Positions 8,923 to 20,443 of a stretch of DNA of 64,000 nt are shown here, in pieces. Where the stretch lies: positions 206,719 through 270,718 of the forward strand of contig DASVVO010000052.1 of assembly GCA_036386515.1 (NCBI GenBank), read 5' to 3'. The stretch comes from JAIVJZ01 sp036386515 (GTDB taxonomy: Bacteria > Acidobacteriota > Blastocatellia > Pyrinomonadales > Pyrinomonadaceae). The position numbers and the translations under genes are program-made. The notes below the pieces were generated by a model, which was not told the DNA's origin, did not search any database, and worked only from the letters and a program-made list of their open reading frames with translations. The first letter of the stretch is position 1, and each line of letters opens with the position of its first letter.

Positions 8923-9984
8923 GTGGAGCCGGCGGTGAAGCATCAAATCGGCGTGGGGTTGATCGGCTACGGCATGGCGGGACGCGTCTTCCACGCGCCC
9001 GTCATCACTTCGCTCCCCGCCCTTCGATTGAAGACAGTGGTCGAGCGGCGCGGCATTGCATCCCGCGAGCGTTACCCGTGGGTCGAAGTCGTGACGGACG
9101 CCGAAGCCCTCTGGGCGGATGAAGAGATCGCGCTCGTCGTCGTCGCCACGCCGAACAGTTCTCACTTCGAGTTAGCCCGCCAAGCCCTCTCGGCCGGTAA
9201 GCACGTCGTCGTCGAGAAACCTTTCACCGACACTTCGGAGCAGGCGCAACAACTGATCGACCTCGCGTTCGAGCGCAAACGTCTCATCAGCGTCCATCAG
9301 AATCGTCGTTGGGACGGCGATTTTCTGACGGTCAGGCAGCTATTGAGCGCGCAGCATCTCGGACGACTCGTGGCGTATGAGTCTCGTTTCGATCGTTTCA
9401 GAAACTACCGGCGGCCGAACGCCTGGCGCGAGCAGGAGGGCGTGGGCAACGGGATTCTCTACGACCTCGGTTCGCACCTCATCGATCAGGCGTTAGTCCT
9501 GTTCGGCCTGCCGCAGTCGGTCACGGCCGATGTCAGGATACAGAGAGAGTGGGCGCGGGCGGCCGACGATTTCGAGTTGACGTTGCATTACGAGAACTTG
9601 AAAGTGACGCTCGGGGCGGGGATGCTGGCGCGGGAGCCGGGGGCGCGTTTCAGCCTGCACGGCACGGAAGGCTCTTTCGTCAAATACGGCACAGACCCGC
9701 AGGAAGACGCGCTCAAGCATGGCCGCACGCCCGCGGAACCGGATTGGGGAACGGAACCCGAAGCGATGTGGGGCAAGCTCAACACCGGACTCGGCGGCTT
9801 ACATTTCACCGGGCGCCTCGAAACCTTACCGGGTTCCTACCAGTCTTACTATCAAAACATCGCGGGGGTGATTGCCGGGCGGGAGGAACTGGCCGTGAAG
9901 CCCGCCGAGGCGAAAAACACGATCCGCATTATCGAACTCGCGCTGCAAAGCAACGAACAAAAACGCACCGTCTCGTTCGACTGA
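8923..9984 (+). CDS. Gfo/Idh/MocA family oxidoreductase
   Basis: A 353-residue NAD(P)-dependent dehydrogenase beginning with GTG at 8923. The N-terminal Rossmann motif is GVGLIGYGMAGRVFHAPVI, followed by VVATPNSSHFELARQAL and the signature VVVEKPFT, which carries the catalytic lysine of this family. The C-terminal domain has the substrate-side YDLGSHLIDQAL segment. These enzymes act on sugars, sugar acids or inositols; given the xylose operon 1.8 kb upstream a sugar substrate is plausible but unproven. The gene directly follows the nitrilase-fold gene. Confidence 0.88.
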   Translation: MEPAVKHQIGVGLIGYGMAGRVFHAPVITSLPALRLKTVVERRGIASRERYPWVEVVTDAEALWADEEIALVVVATPNSSHFELARQALSAGKHVVVEKPFTDTSEQAQQLIDLAFERKRLISVHQNRRWDGDFLTVRQLLSAQHLGRLVAYESRFDRFRNYRRPNAWREQEGVGNGILYDLGSHLIDQALVLFGLPQSVTADVRIQREWARAADDFELTLHYENLKVTLGAGMLAREPGARFSLHGTEGSFVKYGTDPQEDALKHGRTPAEPDWGTEPEAMWGKLNTGLGGLHFTGRLETLPGSYQSYYQNIAGVIAGREELAVKPAEAKNTIRIIELALQSNEQKRTVSFD

Positions 9985-10039
9985 CGAGCCGGACGGCACG
10001 CAATGCCGCGAGCGGCGGGGAAACGCCTCGCGGCAATCG

Positions 10040-12932
<2,893 letters not shown>

Positions 12933-12958
<26 letters not shown>

Positions 12959-14453
12959 CTTCGTTAGACCACGCCGTGATTCCTCCCGTCAAGTTGAGCA
13001 AGCGTCCTTTGAAGCCCGCCCGCCGGAGCGCGTCTATCGCCTTCGCGCTGCGCCCGCCGAGTTTGCAATGCACGATTGTCTCGCGCGCGGCGTCAAGCTC
13101 GTCCATCCGGTTCACCACTTGCCCGAGCGGGATGAGCGTCGCGCCGGGCAGGCGCGCGATCTCGTATTCGTTCGGCTCGCGCACGTCTATGATCCGGAGG
13201 TCGTCGCCCCTGTCCAGACGTTCCTTGAGTTCGGTCGCGGTGATCTCTTGTATCCCCTGCGCGTCCGCTTCCGCCTGCTCCTGCGCGGGAGGCTTGAGAC
13301 CGCAGAACGCTTCGTAGTCGATCAACGCGGTGATGGTCGGGTGTTCGCCGCAGATCGGGCACTGCGGGTCTTTCCTCAACTTCAACTCGCGGAAGCGCAT
13401 CCGCCACGCGTCGAACAGGAGCAGCCGGTTGATGAGCGGGCTGCTTCCGCTCTCCGCGCCCAGAATAAGTTTGATCGTCTCGTTGGCCTGAATCGCGCCG
13501 ACGATGCCGGGCAGCACGCCGAGCACGCCGCCCTCCGCGCACGAAGGCACGAGGCCGGGCGGCGGCGGCTCCGGGTACAGACAGCGATAGCACGCGCCGC
13601 GCCCGCCCTCGCCCTGTGCCCAGAAGACGCTCGCCTGTCCCTCGAACCGGAAGATCGAGCCGTAGACGTTCGGCTTGCCCAGGAGCACGCACGCGTCGTT
13701 GACGAGATAGCGCGTCGGGAAGTTGTCCGTCCCGTCAACGATGATGTCGTAGTCGTGAAACAGGGCGAGAGCGTTCTCGCTAGACAGCCGCGTCTCGTGC
13801 GTTTCGATGTGGACGTGCGGGTTGATGTTCGAGAGGCGGTCGCGCGCCGAAGCGACTTTCGGACGCCCGACATCGCTCGTGCCGTGGATGATCTGTCGTT
13901 GCAGGTTCGACTCGTCAACCACGTCGAAGTCCACGATGCCGAGCCGCCCGACGCCCGCCGCCGCCAGGTACATGCCGAGCGGCGCGCCGAGTCCGCCCGT
14001 GCCGATCATCAACACGCTCGCGGCCTTCAACCGCCGCTGCCCCTCCATGCCGACCTCCGGCATGATGAGATGACGACTGTAACGCGCGATCTCGTCGTTC
14101 GAGAGCGTCGGTAGAGTTTCCTCTTCCGCCGCCGCAGCAGCGGCAACAGGCGCAGCGTCCTCCTTTTCCGCGGTCGGCGCGCCGCCCGCGATCGCGGGCA
14201 CGATCAAGATCGCGTCGCCTTCCTTGAGCGGCGTCTCCAACCCGCGCGCGTGCCGCACGTCTTCGTCGTTCACGTACACGTTGACGAAGTTCCTGAGCGT
14301 GCCCTGCTCGCTATAGAGATGCTGTCGCAGTTCCGGGTGCGTCGTCGTAAGACGCTCCAAGGCCGCGCCCGCCGTCCCTGCCTCGACTTCAAGTTCCGCC
14401 TGCCCCCCGGCATACTGCCGGAGCGCGGTCGGGATTGAGATGGTGACTGTCAT
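12933..14453 (-). CDS. Sulfur carrier-E1 enzyme-rhodanese fusion (CysO/MoaD-MoeB-like)
   Basis: A 506-residue three-domain protein. Residues 1-91 are a beta-grasp sulfur carrier of the MoaD/ThiS/CysO type ending in Gly90-Gly91. Residues about 117-390 are a MoeB/ThiF E1 enzyme with the ATP loop GTGGLG (151-156), the EGGVLGVLPG segment, and two zinc pairs, CYRC and CPIC. Residues about 405-506 are a rhodanese with the active loop CKLGGRS (Cys463). E1 activity would adenylate the carrier and rhodanese or another donor would thiolate it. Oddly, the Gly-Gly is internal, followed by an Ala/Glu-rich linker, so it would need cleavage before activation. The JAMM hydrolase gene just upstream and cysteine synthase indicate a CysO-type cysteine pathway rather than molybdopterin or thiamine synthesis. 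Confidence 0.88.
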
Positions 14454-14457
14454 AAAA

Positions 14458-14892
14458 TCAACTTCCTTTCAAAATTTCCTCTTCATCGAAGCGCGAACGA
14501 TCCGCGCGCATCTCCCACGAACGCAGGTCGCGCGCGCGGCCTGCGCTCACCGCGACGATGATGTATGACCACGTCGGCCACGCGTGCGCGAGGTCGAACG
14601 CGGACGGCTCGGCCGGGTGATCCGGGTGCGAGTGGTAATTCCCCACCACCTCCAAACCGCGCGCGCGCGCCTCACGCTCGCCGCGCACGTACTCGCCGGG
14701 CAGGATCAGCGAGCGGTGATGGCGCGCCTCGTCCTCGCGCGCGTTGGAGACGGGATAAACTTCCACGACCGTCTTTTGCCGCCCTCCATCCGCCTCGATG
14801 CGCCCGAGGAGCAGGCCGCAGCACTCCTCCGGATACTCGGCCTCGCCGTGCCGTCGGATCGCTTCCTCCTGCTCCCGTTCGAGCACAATCAT
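14458..14892 (-). CDS. JAMM/MPN+ metallopeptidase (Mec-like)
   Basis: A 144-residue Mov34/M67 zinc hydrolase. The active site is complete: the glutamate of PEECCGLLLG (residues 21-30), and the zinc motif HSHP with His87 and His89, Ser97 and Asp100. In mycobacteria the Mec+ protein of this type releases cysteine from the CysO-cysteine adduct; in other systems relatives trim residues after a carrier's Gly-Gly. Both roles fit here, since the neighbouring carrier is fused to its E1 with an internal Gly-Gly. The gene abuts the cysteine synthase gene with no spacer (TAAATG) and ends four bases before the fusion gene. Confidence 0.88.
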   Translation of the reverse strand: MIVLEREQEEAIRRHGEAEYPEECCGLLLGRIEADGGRQKTVVEVYPVSNAREDEARHHRSLILPGEYVRGEREARARGLEVVGNYHSHPDHPAEPSAFDLAHAWPTWSYIIVAVSAGRARDLRSWEMRADRSRFDEEEILKGS

Positions 14893-15846
14893 TTAAGACT
14901 TCTCCTCCCAGAAGTTTTCGCTCAGGTACTTGCCGCCCCCGTCGCACAGGATGGTGACGACGACCGCGCCGGGCGCGAGCCTCTGCGCCAGACGCAGCGC
15001 GGCGAAGACGTTCGCGCCCGAACTGACGCCGACCAGCAAGCCCTCCTCGCGCGCGAGCCTGCGCGTCATCTCCTGCGCGTCTTCCGTCCGCACCTCGACG
15101 TTTTCATCCGCGACCGCCGGGTCGTAAATGCCGGGCACGAGCGCGGACGCCATGTGCTTCATCCCTTCGAGGCCGTGAAAGGGCGAATCGGGCTGCATCG
15201 AGACGGCGCGAATGTTTTCGTTCAACTCTTTCAAGCGGCGCGCCGTGCCGACGAAGGTGCCCGACGTTCCGAGACCGGCGAGAAAATGGGTGATGCGCCC
15301 GCCCGTCTGCTCCCAGATTTCCGGGGCGGTGCCGTCGTAATGCGCGCGCCAGTTGGCCTCGTTGTTATATTGATCCGGGTAGAAATATTTTTCCGGTTCG
15401 GCCTCGGCCAGCGCGCGCGCACGCCGCTGCGCGCCGTCGGTCGCTTCCGCCGGATCGGTCTCGACGAGGTGCGCGCCGTAGAGACGCAAAGTTCGCTTGC
15501 GCTCGAAATTGGCGTTCCGCGGCAGGCACAGCGTGACCGGATAGCCGCGCGCCGCGCCGAGCATGGCGTAGGCGATGCCGGTGTTGCCGCTCGTCGCGTC
15601 GAGGATGGTCTTGCCCGGCCTGAGCAGACCGGCGCGTTCGCCCGCGAGCAACATGGCGCGCGCCGCGCGGTCTTTAACCGAACCGCCCGGATGCAGATGC
15701 TCCGCCTTCGCGTAGACCTCGACGCCCGCCGGAACCTCCCGCGCCACGCGGCCGAGACGCACGAGCGGCGTGCGCCCGATGCTCGACATGAGATCGACGC
15801 CCGTCTGAGCGGAGTCGTGTGCTGCGATTGGTGACATAGTCTTCAT
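14893..15846 (-). CDS. Cysteine synthase family PLP enzyme
   Basis: A 317-residue fold-type II PLP enzyme that makes cysteine from an activated serine. The PLP lysine is Lys58 in GGSVKDRAAR; the substrate loop DATSGNTGIAYA and the phosphate-binding GLGTSGTFVGTARR are clear. Linked to a sulfur carrier and Mec-like hydrolase, it probably uses a thiocarboxylated carrier as sulfur donor, as mycobacterial CysM does; that is inference. ATG 15846 has a weak ribosome binding site; ATG 15837 is an alternative. It begins 40 bases after an intrinsic terminator in a leader with a poly-Cys peptide, so it should be controlled by cysteine attenuation. Confidence 0.88.
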   Translation of the reverse strand: MKTMSPIAAHDSAQTGVDLMSSIGRTPLVRLGRVAREVPAGVEVYAKAEHLHPGGSVKDRAARAMLLAGERAGLLRPGKTILDATSGNTGIAYAMLGAARGYPVTLCLPRNANFERKRTLRLYGAHLVETDPAEATDGAQRRARALAEAEPEKYFYPDQYNNEANWRAHYDGTAPEIWEQTGGRITHFLAGLGTSGTFVGTARRLKELNENIRAVSMQPDSPFHGLEGMKHMASALVPGIYDPAVADENVEVRTEDAQEMTRRLAREEGLLVGVSSGANVFAALRLAQRLAPGAVVVTILCDGGGKYLSENFWEEKS

Positions 15847-15885
15847 TGGATGCTAACGCCGCGCGGGCTGGCCTCAAGTTCACCC

Positions 15886-15916
15886 AAAACAAAACGACCG
15901 CTCGATGCGAGCGGCC
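15886..15916 (-). terminator. Intrinsic terminator of cysteine attenuator
   Basis: On the minus strand CCGCTCG (15914-15908), loop CAT, and CGAGCGG (15904-15898) form a seven-base-pair stem, extended by a G-T and a G-C pair to nine, followed by TTTTGTTTT (15894-15886). It lies between the poly-Cys leader peptide and the cysteine synthase start 40 bases further on, where a terminator makes sense only as an attenuator. Confidence 0.85.
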
Positions 15917-15972
15917 GGTAGGTAAATGCACATAAAATGGCGACTGTTTATGTCATGCACCTGCCCCGCTCG
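15908..15972 (-). promoter_or_regulatory. Predicted antiterminator pairing
   Basis: The minus-strand segment CGAGCGG at 15972-15966, inside the leader reading frame at its Ser-Ser-Gly codons, is an exact copy of the 3' arm of the terminator. It can therefore pair with the terminator's 5' arm CCGCTCG (15914-15908) and block termination. Between the two lies a further hairpin, TGCA-CATAAA against TTTATGTGCA (15959-15927), with the leader stop codon TGA bulged out. Confidence 0.7.
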
Positions 15973-16084
15973 ACGGACGGAAACAACAACAACACGGACA
16001 CGCGCACGCGTGAACACGCGCGCGCGCCGGGGCGTTCGCGGCGGCGTTCGCATAGAAAGTGTTTGTCTCGCCGGAGTTCATCAT
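15953..16084 (-). CDS. Cysteine-rich leader peptide of the cysteine operon
   Basis: A 43-codon reading frame starts with ATGATG at 16084 and stops at TGA 15955-15953. It carries the run HACACPCCCC: six Cys codons at residues 27, 29 and 31-34, the last five all TGT. Such a run placed before a cysteine operon is the signature of ribosome-mediated attenuation, comparable in principle to His or Trp leaders and to the poly-Cys leaders described in mycobacteria. It is too short for most gene finders. A ribosome stalled on the early Cys codons would leave the antiterminator arm at 15972-15966 free; one reaching the stop codon would cover it. Confidence 0.82.
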   Translation of the reverse strand: MMNSGETNTFYANAAANAPARARVHACACPCCCCFRPSSGAGA

Positions 16085-16094
16085 CTGTCGTCAA

Positions 16095-16123
16095 ACTCTA
16101 GGTGTCGCTCAAGAGGTTGTCAA
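16095..16123 (-). promoter_or_regulatory. Sigma70-type promoter of the cysteine leader
   Basis: A perfect -35 box TTGACA (16123-16118), a 17-base spacer and a -10 box TAGAGT (16100-16095) read on the minus strand. Transcription would start near 16088, only a few bases before the leader-peptide ATG, so the leader would be nearly leaderless. The -35 box overlaps the stop codon of the kinase gene upstream. Confidence 0.65.
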
Positions 16124-17625
16124 GCAGAGGTCTGCCGTCCGACGCCGCCGCCGGGCTTGAGCGGCAGGCGCACCTGAAAGCACGTATCGCCCGGCCTGGT
16201 CTCAAACCTTATGTCGCCGCGATGCTTGAGCACGATCCGCCTCGAAGTGTCGAGGCCGAGACCTGTCCCTTCGCCGACGGCCTTGGTGGTGAAAAAAGGC
16301 TCGAAGATGTGAGACTGGATTTCCGCCGGGATGCCGCCGCCGTTGTCGCGGATTTCCACCATCACATCCGCCGGCTCGCGTTTCGTCCTGACCTTGAGCG
16401 TCCCGCCTTCGGGCATCGCATCGATCGCATTGTCGATGAGGTTCGTCCACACCTGATTGAGCGCGCTGCCGAAAGCCGTGAGGCGCGGCACGTCTTCGCC
16501 GTAGTCTCTGACGACGTTGATGTTCTTCTTCCTCAGTTTGTGCTTGAGGATGATGAGCGTGTTCTCAAGGCCTCGATGCAGATCGATTTCCTGCACGGGA
16601 ACCTGATCCATGTAGGAATACTCTTTAATTGCGCCGACCAGATCGGAGATGCGCGCGCTCCCGGCCTCGATGTCGTTCACCAGGCGCGCCATCCTGAGTT
16701 GCGCCGCCACGCGCGCGAGCACATCGCCGGTGGCTGCCGCGCCGAGTTGGGACATGATTGTCTCAAGCGATGACAGGGTGATGCCACCCTCTACGAGGTG
16801 CGCCGCCGCCTTCCATCCTTCCGGGATGCCCTGTTCCGCCAACCACGCGCCGAGCGCGTCTTCGCGGTCGCTCAGTTCCAATGCGCCGAGCGGCGGGGCG
16901 TCGCGCTGCCGCGTGATCGCTTCATGTTCAAACCCGGTGATCAAGGCGCGCTGCTCGGCCGAGAAGTTGTGGCGGCAGAGACGCAGGTCTGCGACCCTCA
17001 CTTCGCCGAGCGCGTCGAGCAAGTCGGCCGCCGCGCGGCGGACGGCCGCCGCCGGGTTGTTCAGTTCGTGCGCCAGCCCGGCCGAGAGTCGGCCGAGCGC
17101 CATCAGCTTATCGCGCTGCACGTCCGCCTTCATCGTCTCGCGGACGCGGTCGCTCATCACGCCGACCAGTCTTTGACCGAGCGCCGGCATGCGTTCGAGC
17201 ATTTCGGGGAACAGCCGGGCGGGAAAGAGGAGCACGCGCGTGGGCAGAACGGCGCGCGTGGTGCCGGGATTTTCCGTCATCCGTGAATAAGGCAGCAGCC
17301 CCGAAACTTCGGTCGCCGGATCGCCCGCGCGTGCGATGTAGATGTAGCCGTCGGAAATGCTCTCGTCGCGCACCGACTGCACTTCTCCTTCGAGGTACAC
17401 GATCATCCATTCCGGCTTCTGGCCGCGCACGGAGAGGATTTCGCCGACCGCGAGGCGTCGCTCCGTCGCCCGCGCCGCGAACCATTCGAGCTGTTCCTCC
17501 GGCAGGTCTGCGAATACGCTCACGCGGCGCAGCGCATCGACGCGCGCGCGCAGTTCCGCCGGGGAGAGCGAGCCGCCGTCCGACGCCTCGCCGCGCGCCG
17601 CTCGATTCGGGTCGGAGTTCTGCAT
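16120..17625 (-). CDS. cNMP-binding-domain sensor histidine kinase
   Basis: A 501-residue soluble kinase with no membrane segment. Residues about 35-160 form a cyclic-nucleotide-binding (Crp-like) beta-roll. A dimerisation helix follows with the phospho-acceptor His186 in GLAHELNNP. The ATPase domain has the N box NLIDNAIDAMPEGG, DNGGGIP, FEPFFTTK and GEGTGLGLD. I chose ATG 17625 because it directly follows the stop of the upstream gene; the longer frame back to 17877 is antisense-like shadow within that gene. It is paired with the response regulator-reductase fusion at 17628, which is its likely phosphotransfer partner. Confidence 0.9.
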   Translation of the reverse strand: MQNSDPNRAARGEASDGGSLSPAELRARVDALRRVSVFADLPEEQLEWFAARATERRLAVGEILSVRGQKPEWMIVYLEGEVQSVRDESISDGYIYIARAGDPATEVSGLLPYSRMTENPGTTRAVLPTRVLLFPARLFPEMLERMPALGQRLVGVMSDRVRETMKADVQRDKLMALGRLSAGLAHELNNPAAAVRRAAADLLDALGEVRVADLRLCRHNFSAEQRALITGFEHEAITRQRDAPPLGALELSDREDALGAWLAEQGIPEGWKAAAHLVEGGITLSSLETIMSQLGAAATGDVLARVAAQLRMARLVNDIEAGSARISDLVGAIKEYSYMDQVPVQEIDLHRGLENTLIILKHKLRKKNINVVRDYGEDVPRLTAFGSALNQVWTNLIDNAIDAMPEGGTLKVRTKREPADVMVEIRDNGGGIPAEIQSHIFEPFFTTKAVGEGTGLGLDTSRRIVLKHRGDIRFETRPGDTCFQVRLPLKPGGGVGRQTSA

Positions 17626-17627
17626 AG

Positions 17628-19304
17628 TCAGATCACTTTGCTCAGGTACTGGTGAACGAAAGAGATGGCGACCGAGCCTTCGCCCACGCCGGAGGCGACG
17701 CGTTTGATCGAGCCTTTGCGCACGTCGCCGACGGCGAAGATGCCCGGCACGCTGGTTTCCAACAGGTAAGGGTCGCGCTCCAATTCCCAGCCGCGCGGCC
17801 GCTTGCCCGCGCGCATGAGATCGGGGCCGGTCAGGATAAAGCCCTTCGGGTCGCGCTCGATCAATCCTCCGAGCCATTCCGTATGCGGGCGCGCGCCGAT
17901 CAGGATGAACAGGTAGTTGGCCGCCACCCGGTTCGTCTCGTTGCTTTCAGAGCAGAAGACGGAGACCTCTTCGAGATGTCCTGCGCCGTGTACCTCCGCG
18001 ACCGAAGAATTATGTTCGACGCGTATGTTCGGCGTCTGCCTGATCTGATCGACGAGATACTGCGACATCCCCCCTTCGAGCGACCGCCCCCGCACCAGCA
18101 TGACCACCCGCCGCGCGTACTGCGAAAAATGCATCGCGGCCTGACCCGCGGAGTTTGCGCCGCCGACGATGTAGACATCTTCGTTGCGGCAGGAGACGGC
18201 CTCGGTCATCGTCGCCCCGTAATAGACGCCCGCGCCCGTCAGGTTTTCCACCCCCGGCACGTCGAGTTTGCGCCATTGCACTCCGCTCGCGATCAGCAGC
18301 GAGTGGCAACTGATCTCCGTGTTGTCGGCGAAACGCACGAAGCGGTACGCCCCTTCGGCGCGCGCGCCCGTCGCCTCCTGCGGCGAGAGTATCTCGACGC
18401 CGAAACGCCGCGCCTGCGCCACACCGCGCCGCGCCAAGTCAGCCCCGGAGAGGCCGGACGGGAACCCCAGGTAATTCTCGATCCTGGCACTCATCCCGGC
18501 CTGACCGCCCGGCGCATCGCGCTCGATCATCACCGTGCGCAACCCCTCGCTCGCACCGTAGACGGCGGCGGCCAGCCCGGCCGGGCCACCGCCGATGATC
18601 GCCAGATCGTAGAACTCCGCATCCGCATGGCGGCGCAGCCCGATGCGCTCGGCGACCTCGGCCGTGGACGGCTCCCCAAGCCGCTCGCCGTCGGAGAAGA
18701 TGACGAGCGGCAGGCGCTTCAATTCCCCGGCCGGGAGAGATTCCGTCAACCGGCGAACTTCCACGTCCGTCTCCACGGCCGCCACGTCGAACCAACGATA
18801 GGGCACCTGGTTGCGCGCGAGAAAATCTTTAATTTCGTGCGCCTTGGGCGACCAGCGATTACCGACGACCCTGACGCCCTCGAACGGCGGGCGAAAGGTT
18901 CCGCGCCAGTCGTCGAGCAGATCATCCAGCACCGGGTAGAGGTTCTGTTCGGGCGGATCCCACGGCTTGAGCAAATAGTGGTTGAGGTTGGCTTCGTTGA
19001 TCGCCTTGATCGCCGCGTCCGTGTCGGCGTAGGCGGTCAACAGCACGCGTTTCGCGTCAGGGTAGAGTTCACGAGCCTGTTTGATAAACTCGACGCCGGA
19101 GATGCCGGGCATGCGTTGGTCTACCAGAAGCAGCGCGACCGCGTCGTTCCGCACCTTCAAATCACGCAGAATATTGAGCGCGGATTGGCCGGAGTCAGCC
19201 CTGAGCACGCGGTAGTGTTCCGCGTACTTCCGTCGCAGGTCGCGCTCGATGGCGCGCAGCACCTCGCGGTCATCGTCCACAGTTATGATCGTCGGTTTGG
19301 ACAT
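17628..19304 (-). CDS. Response regulator-thioredoxin reductase fusion
   Basis: A 558-residue fusion. Residues 1-130 are a receiver domain with phospho-acceptor Asp62 in LLLVDQRMPG. A linker resembling a thioredoxin/glutaredoxin-like segment follows, then a pyridine nucleotide-disulfide oxidoreductase with FAD motif AIIGGGPAGLAAA, PGGQAGMSARIENYLGFP, the NAD motif VYIVGGANSAGQAA, and a C-terminal FAVGDVR. Where thioredoxin reductases have their redox CxxC, this protein reads GVYYGATMTEA and has no cysteine pair, so it cannot do classical dithiol reduction. The kinase gene starts two bases downstream. Phosphorylation by that kinase may control flavin chemistry or a binding role. Confidence 0.9.
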   Translation of the reverse strand: MSKPTIITVDDDREVLRAIERDLRRKYAEHYRVLRADSGQSALNILRDLKVRNDAVALLLVDQRMPGISGVEFIKQARELYPDAKRVLLTAYADTDAAIKAINEANLNHYLLKPWDPPEQNLYPVLDDLLDDWRGTFRPPFEGVRVVGNRWSPKAHEIKDFLARNQVPYRWFDVAAVETDVEVRRLTESLPAGELKRLPLVIFSDGERLGEPSTAEVAERIGLRRHADAEFYDLAIIGGGPAGLAAAVYGASEGLRTVMIERDAPGGQAGMSARIENYLGFPSGLSGADLARRGVAQARRFGVEILSPQEATGARAEGAYRFVRFADNTEISCHSLLIASGVQWRKLDVPGVENLTGAGVYYGATMTEAVSCRNEDVYIVGGANSAGQAAMHFSQYARRVVMLVRGRSLEGGMSQYLVDQIRQTPNIRVEHNSSVAEVHGAGHLEEVSVFCSESNETNRVAANYLFILIGARPHTEWLGGLIERDPKGFILTGPDLMRAGKRPRGWELERDPYLLETSVPGIFAVGDVRKGSIKRVASGVGEGSVAISFVHQYLSKVI

Positions 19305-19611
19305 TCGTAGTTCCCCAAATTCGCAGGCAACGCCTCAGCGTCGTAACGGTCGGGCGCGTTGCGGAAGAGGGCTTCACGGGCGTCGAAAGCGGCGTCACGG
19401 CTGGGGCGGTTGTTGCCTACAATTTACGGAGCGGCGCGCGATAAAGCAAGGGAGCTATGCCGGTCGAGCAACCGACCGGCCACGCGCGCCGGTCGCCGCC
19501 ACCGGAGCTTTGCCGCGAAACTTAACCCGCACGATATTTGACTACCCGAAAGGCTCGACGGCAAACTACCAGCCGTTAATCGAACGCGCAGGAAATGAGG
19601 GAGACGGGCAG
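19305..19611. other. Divergent intergenic region
   Basis: About 307 bases separate the minus-strand reductase fusion from the plus-strand glycosylase. It should hold both promoters. I see no further gene; a reading frame open through it in phase with the glycosylase has low-complexity, non-conserved content. Confidence 0.5.
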
Positions 19612-20289
19612 ATGGTCACAAAGAAGCGGCAGGGCGGGCAGGCGGGGCGCGACGGCTTCGCTTACGATCCGGCGGAGGCCATGGGCAGGCTCGCCTCCGC
19701 CGATGCCATCCTCGCCCGCCTGATGCGGCGCGCCGGCCCCTTCGCCATGGAGATACGCAAGCTGCACGACCCGTTCGAGGCGCTCGCGCGAAACATCGTC
19801 TTCCAGCAGTTGCACGGCAACGCCGCCACGGCCATTCACAACCGGGTGCTGGCTCTCTTCGGGGGCGGCAAGCTCCGCCCCGCAGATATTCTCGACGCGC
19901 CGGAGGAGGCTTTGCGCGGAGCGGGGCTGTCAGGCGCGAAACTGGCCGCCCTCAAAGACCTCGCCGCCAAAACCATCGACGGCACGGTTCCGACCCTCGC
20001 GCGCCTGCGGCGTATGACGGACGACGAGATCATCGAGCGACTGACCGCGGTGCGCGGCATCGGGCGTTGGACGGTCGAGATGCTGCTGATGTTTCGCCTC
20101 GGCAGACCCGACGTGTTGCCCGTCGGCGACTTCGCCGTGCGCAAGGGTTTCGCGCTCGCCTACGGGCTGGCGGAATCGCCGAAGCCGAAGGAACTGACAG
20201 CCTATGGAGAGCGGTGGCGGCCTTACAGGTCGGTGGCGAGTTGGTACATGTGGCGCGCGGCCGAGCTACCGCCGGAAGAACTCCGTTAA
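19612..20289 (+). CDS. DNA-3-methyladenine glycosylase II-like (HhH-GPD)
   Basis: A 225-residue helix-hairpin-helix DNA glycosylase. The hairpin and glycine/proline-Asp loop read LTAVRGIGRWTVEMLLMF then LPVGDFAVRKGF, with the catalytic aspartate in GDFA. FEALARNIVFQQLHGNAA is the conserved N-terminal helix. It lacks the N-terminal domain of E. coli AlkA, as in the shorter bacterial AlkA-type enzymes, and would excise alkylated bases. The start at 19612 follows GAGGGAGACGGGCAG; the frame is open further upstream to 19249, but this is not conserved in kind. Confidence 0.87.
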   Translation: MVTKKRQGGQAGRDGFAYDPAEAMGRLASADAILARLMRRAGPFAMEIRKLHDPFEALARNIVFQQLHGNAATAIHNRVLALFGGGKLRPADILDAPEEALRGAGLSGAKLAALKDLAAKTIDGTVPTLARLRRMTDDEIIERLTAVRGIGRWTVEMLLMFRLGRPDVLPVGDFAVRKGFALAYGLAESPKPKELTAYGERWRPYRSVASWYMWRAAELPPEELR

Positions 20290-20443
20290 AGAACCTTACC
20301 TGTCACGAGGAAGTTGATGGCGCGCGGCCGCCCCGGTTCGGTCTGTTCCGGTCGGAGAGGACTGCCTGCCTAGTAAATTTCCTCCATCCTGCTATACTGC
20401 GGCCTCAATAAATTGTAGTTACATTCCGTTGAGGAGATTCGAC

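Noticed and set aside
15953..16084. Cys-rich leader being a chance reading frame
   Set aside because: Chance is unlikely given six Cys codons in eight, placed between a matching promoter and a terminator whose arm is duplicated inside the frame, all directly before a cysteine operon.
17652..19310. A 552-codon plus-strand reading frame
   Set aside because: Antisense to the response regulator-reductase fusion and without recognisable motifs.
19249..19611. N-terminal extension of the DNA glycosylase
   Set aside because: The frame is open but the added residues are low complexity and a good ribosome binding site precedes ATG 19612.
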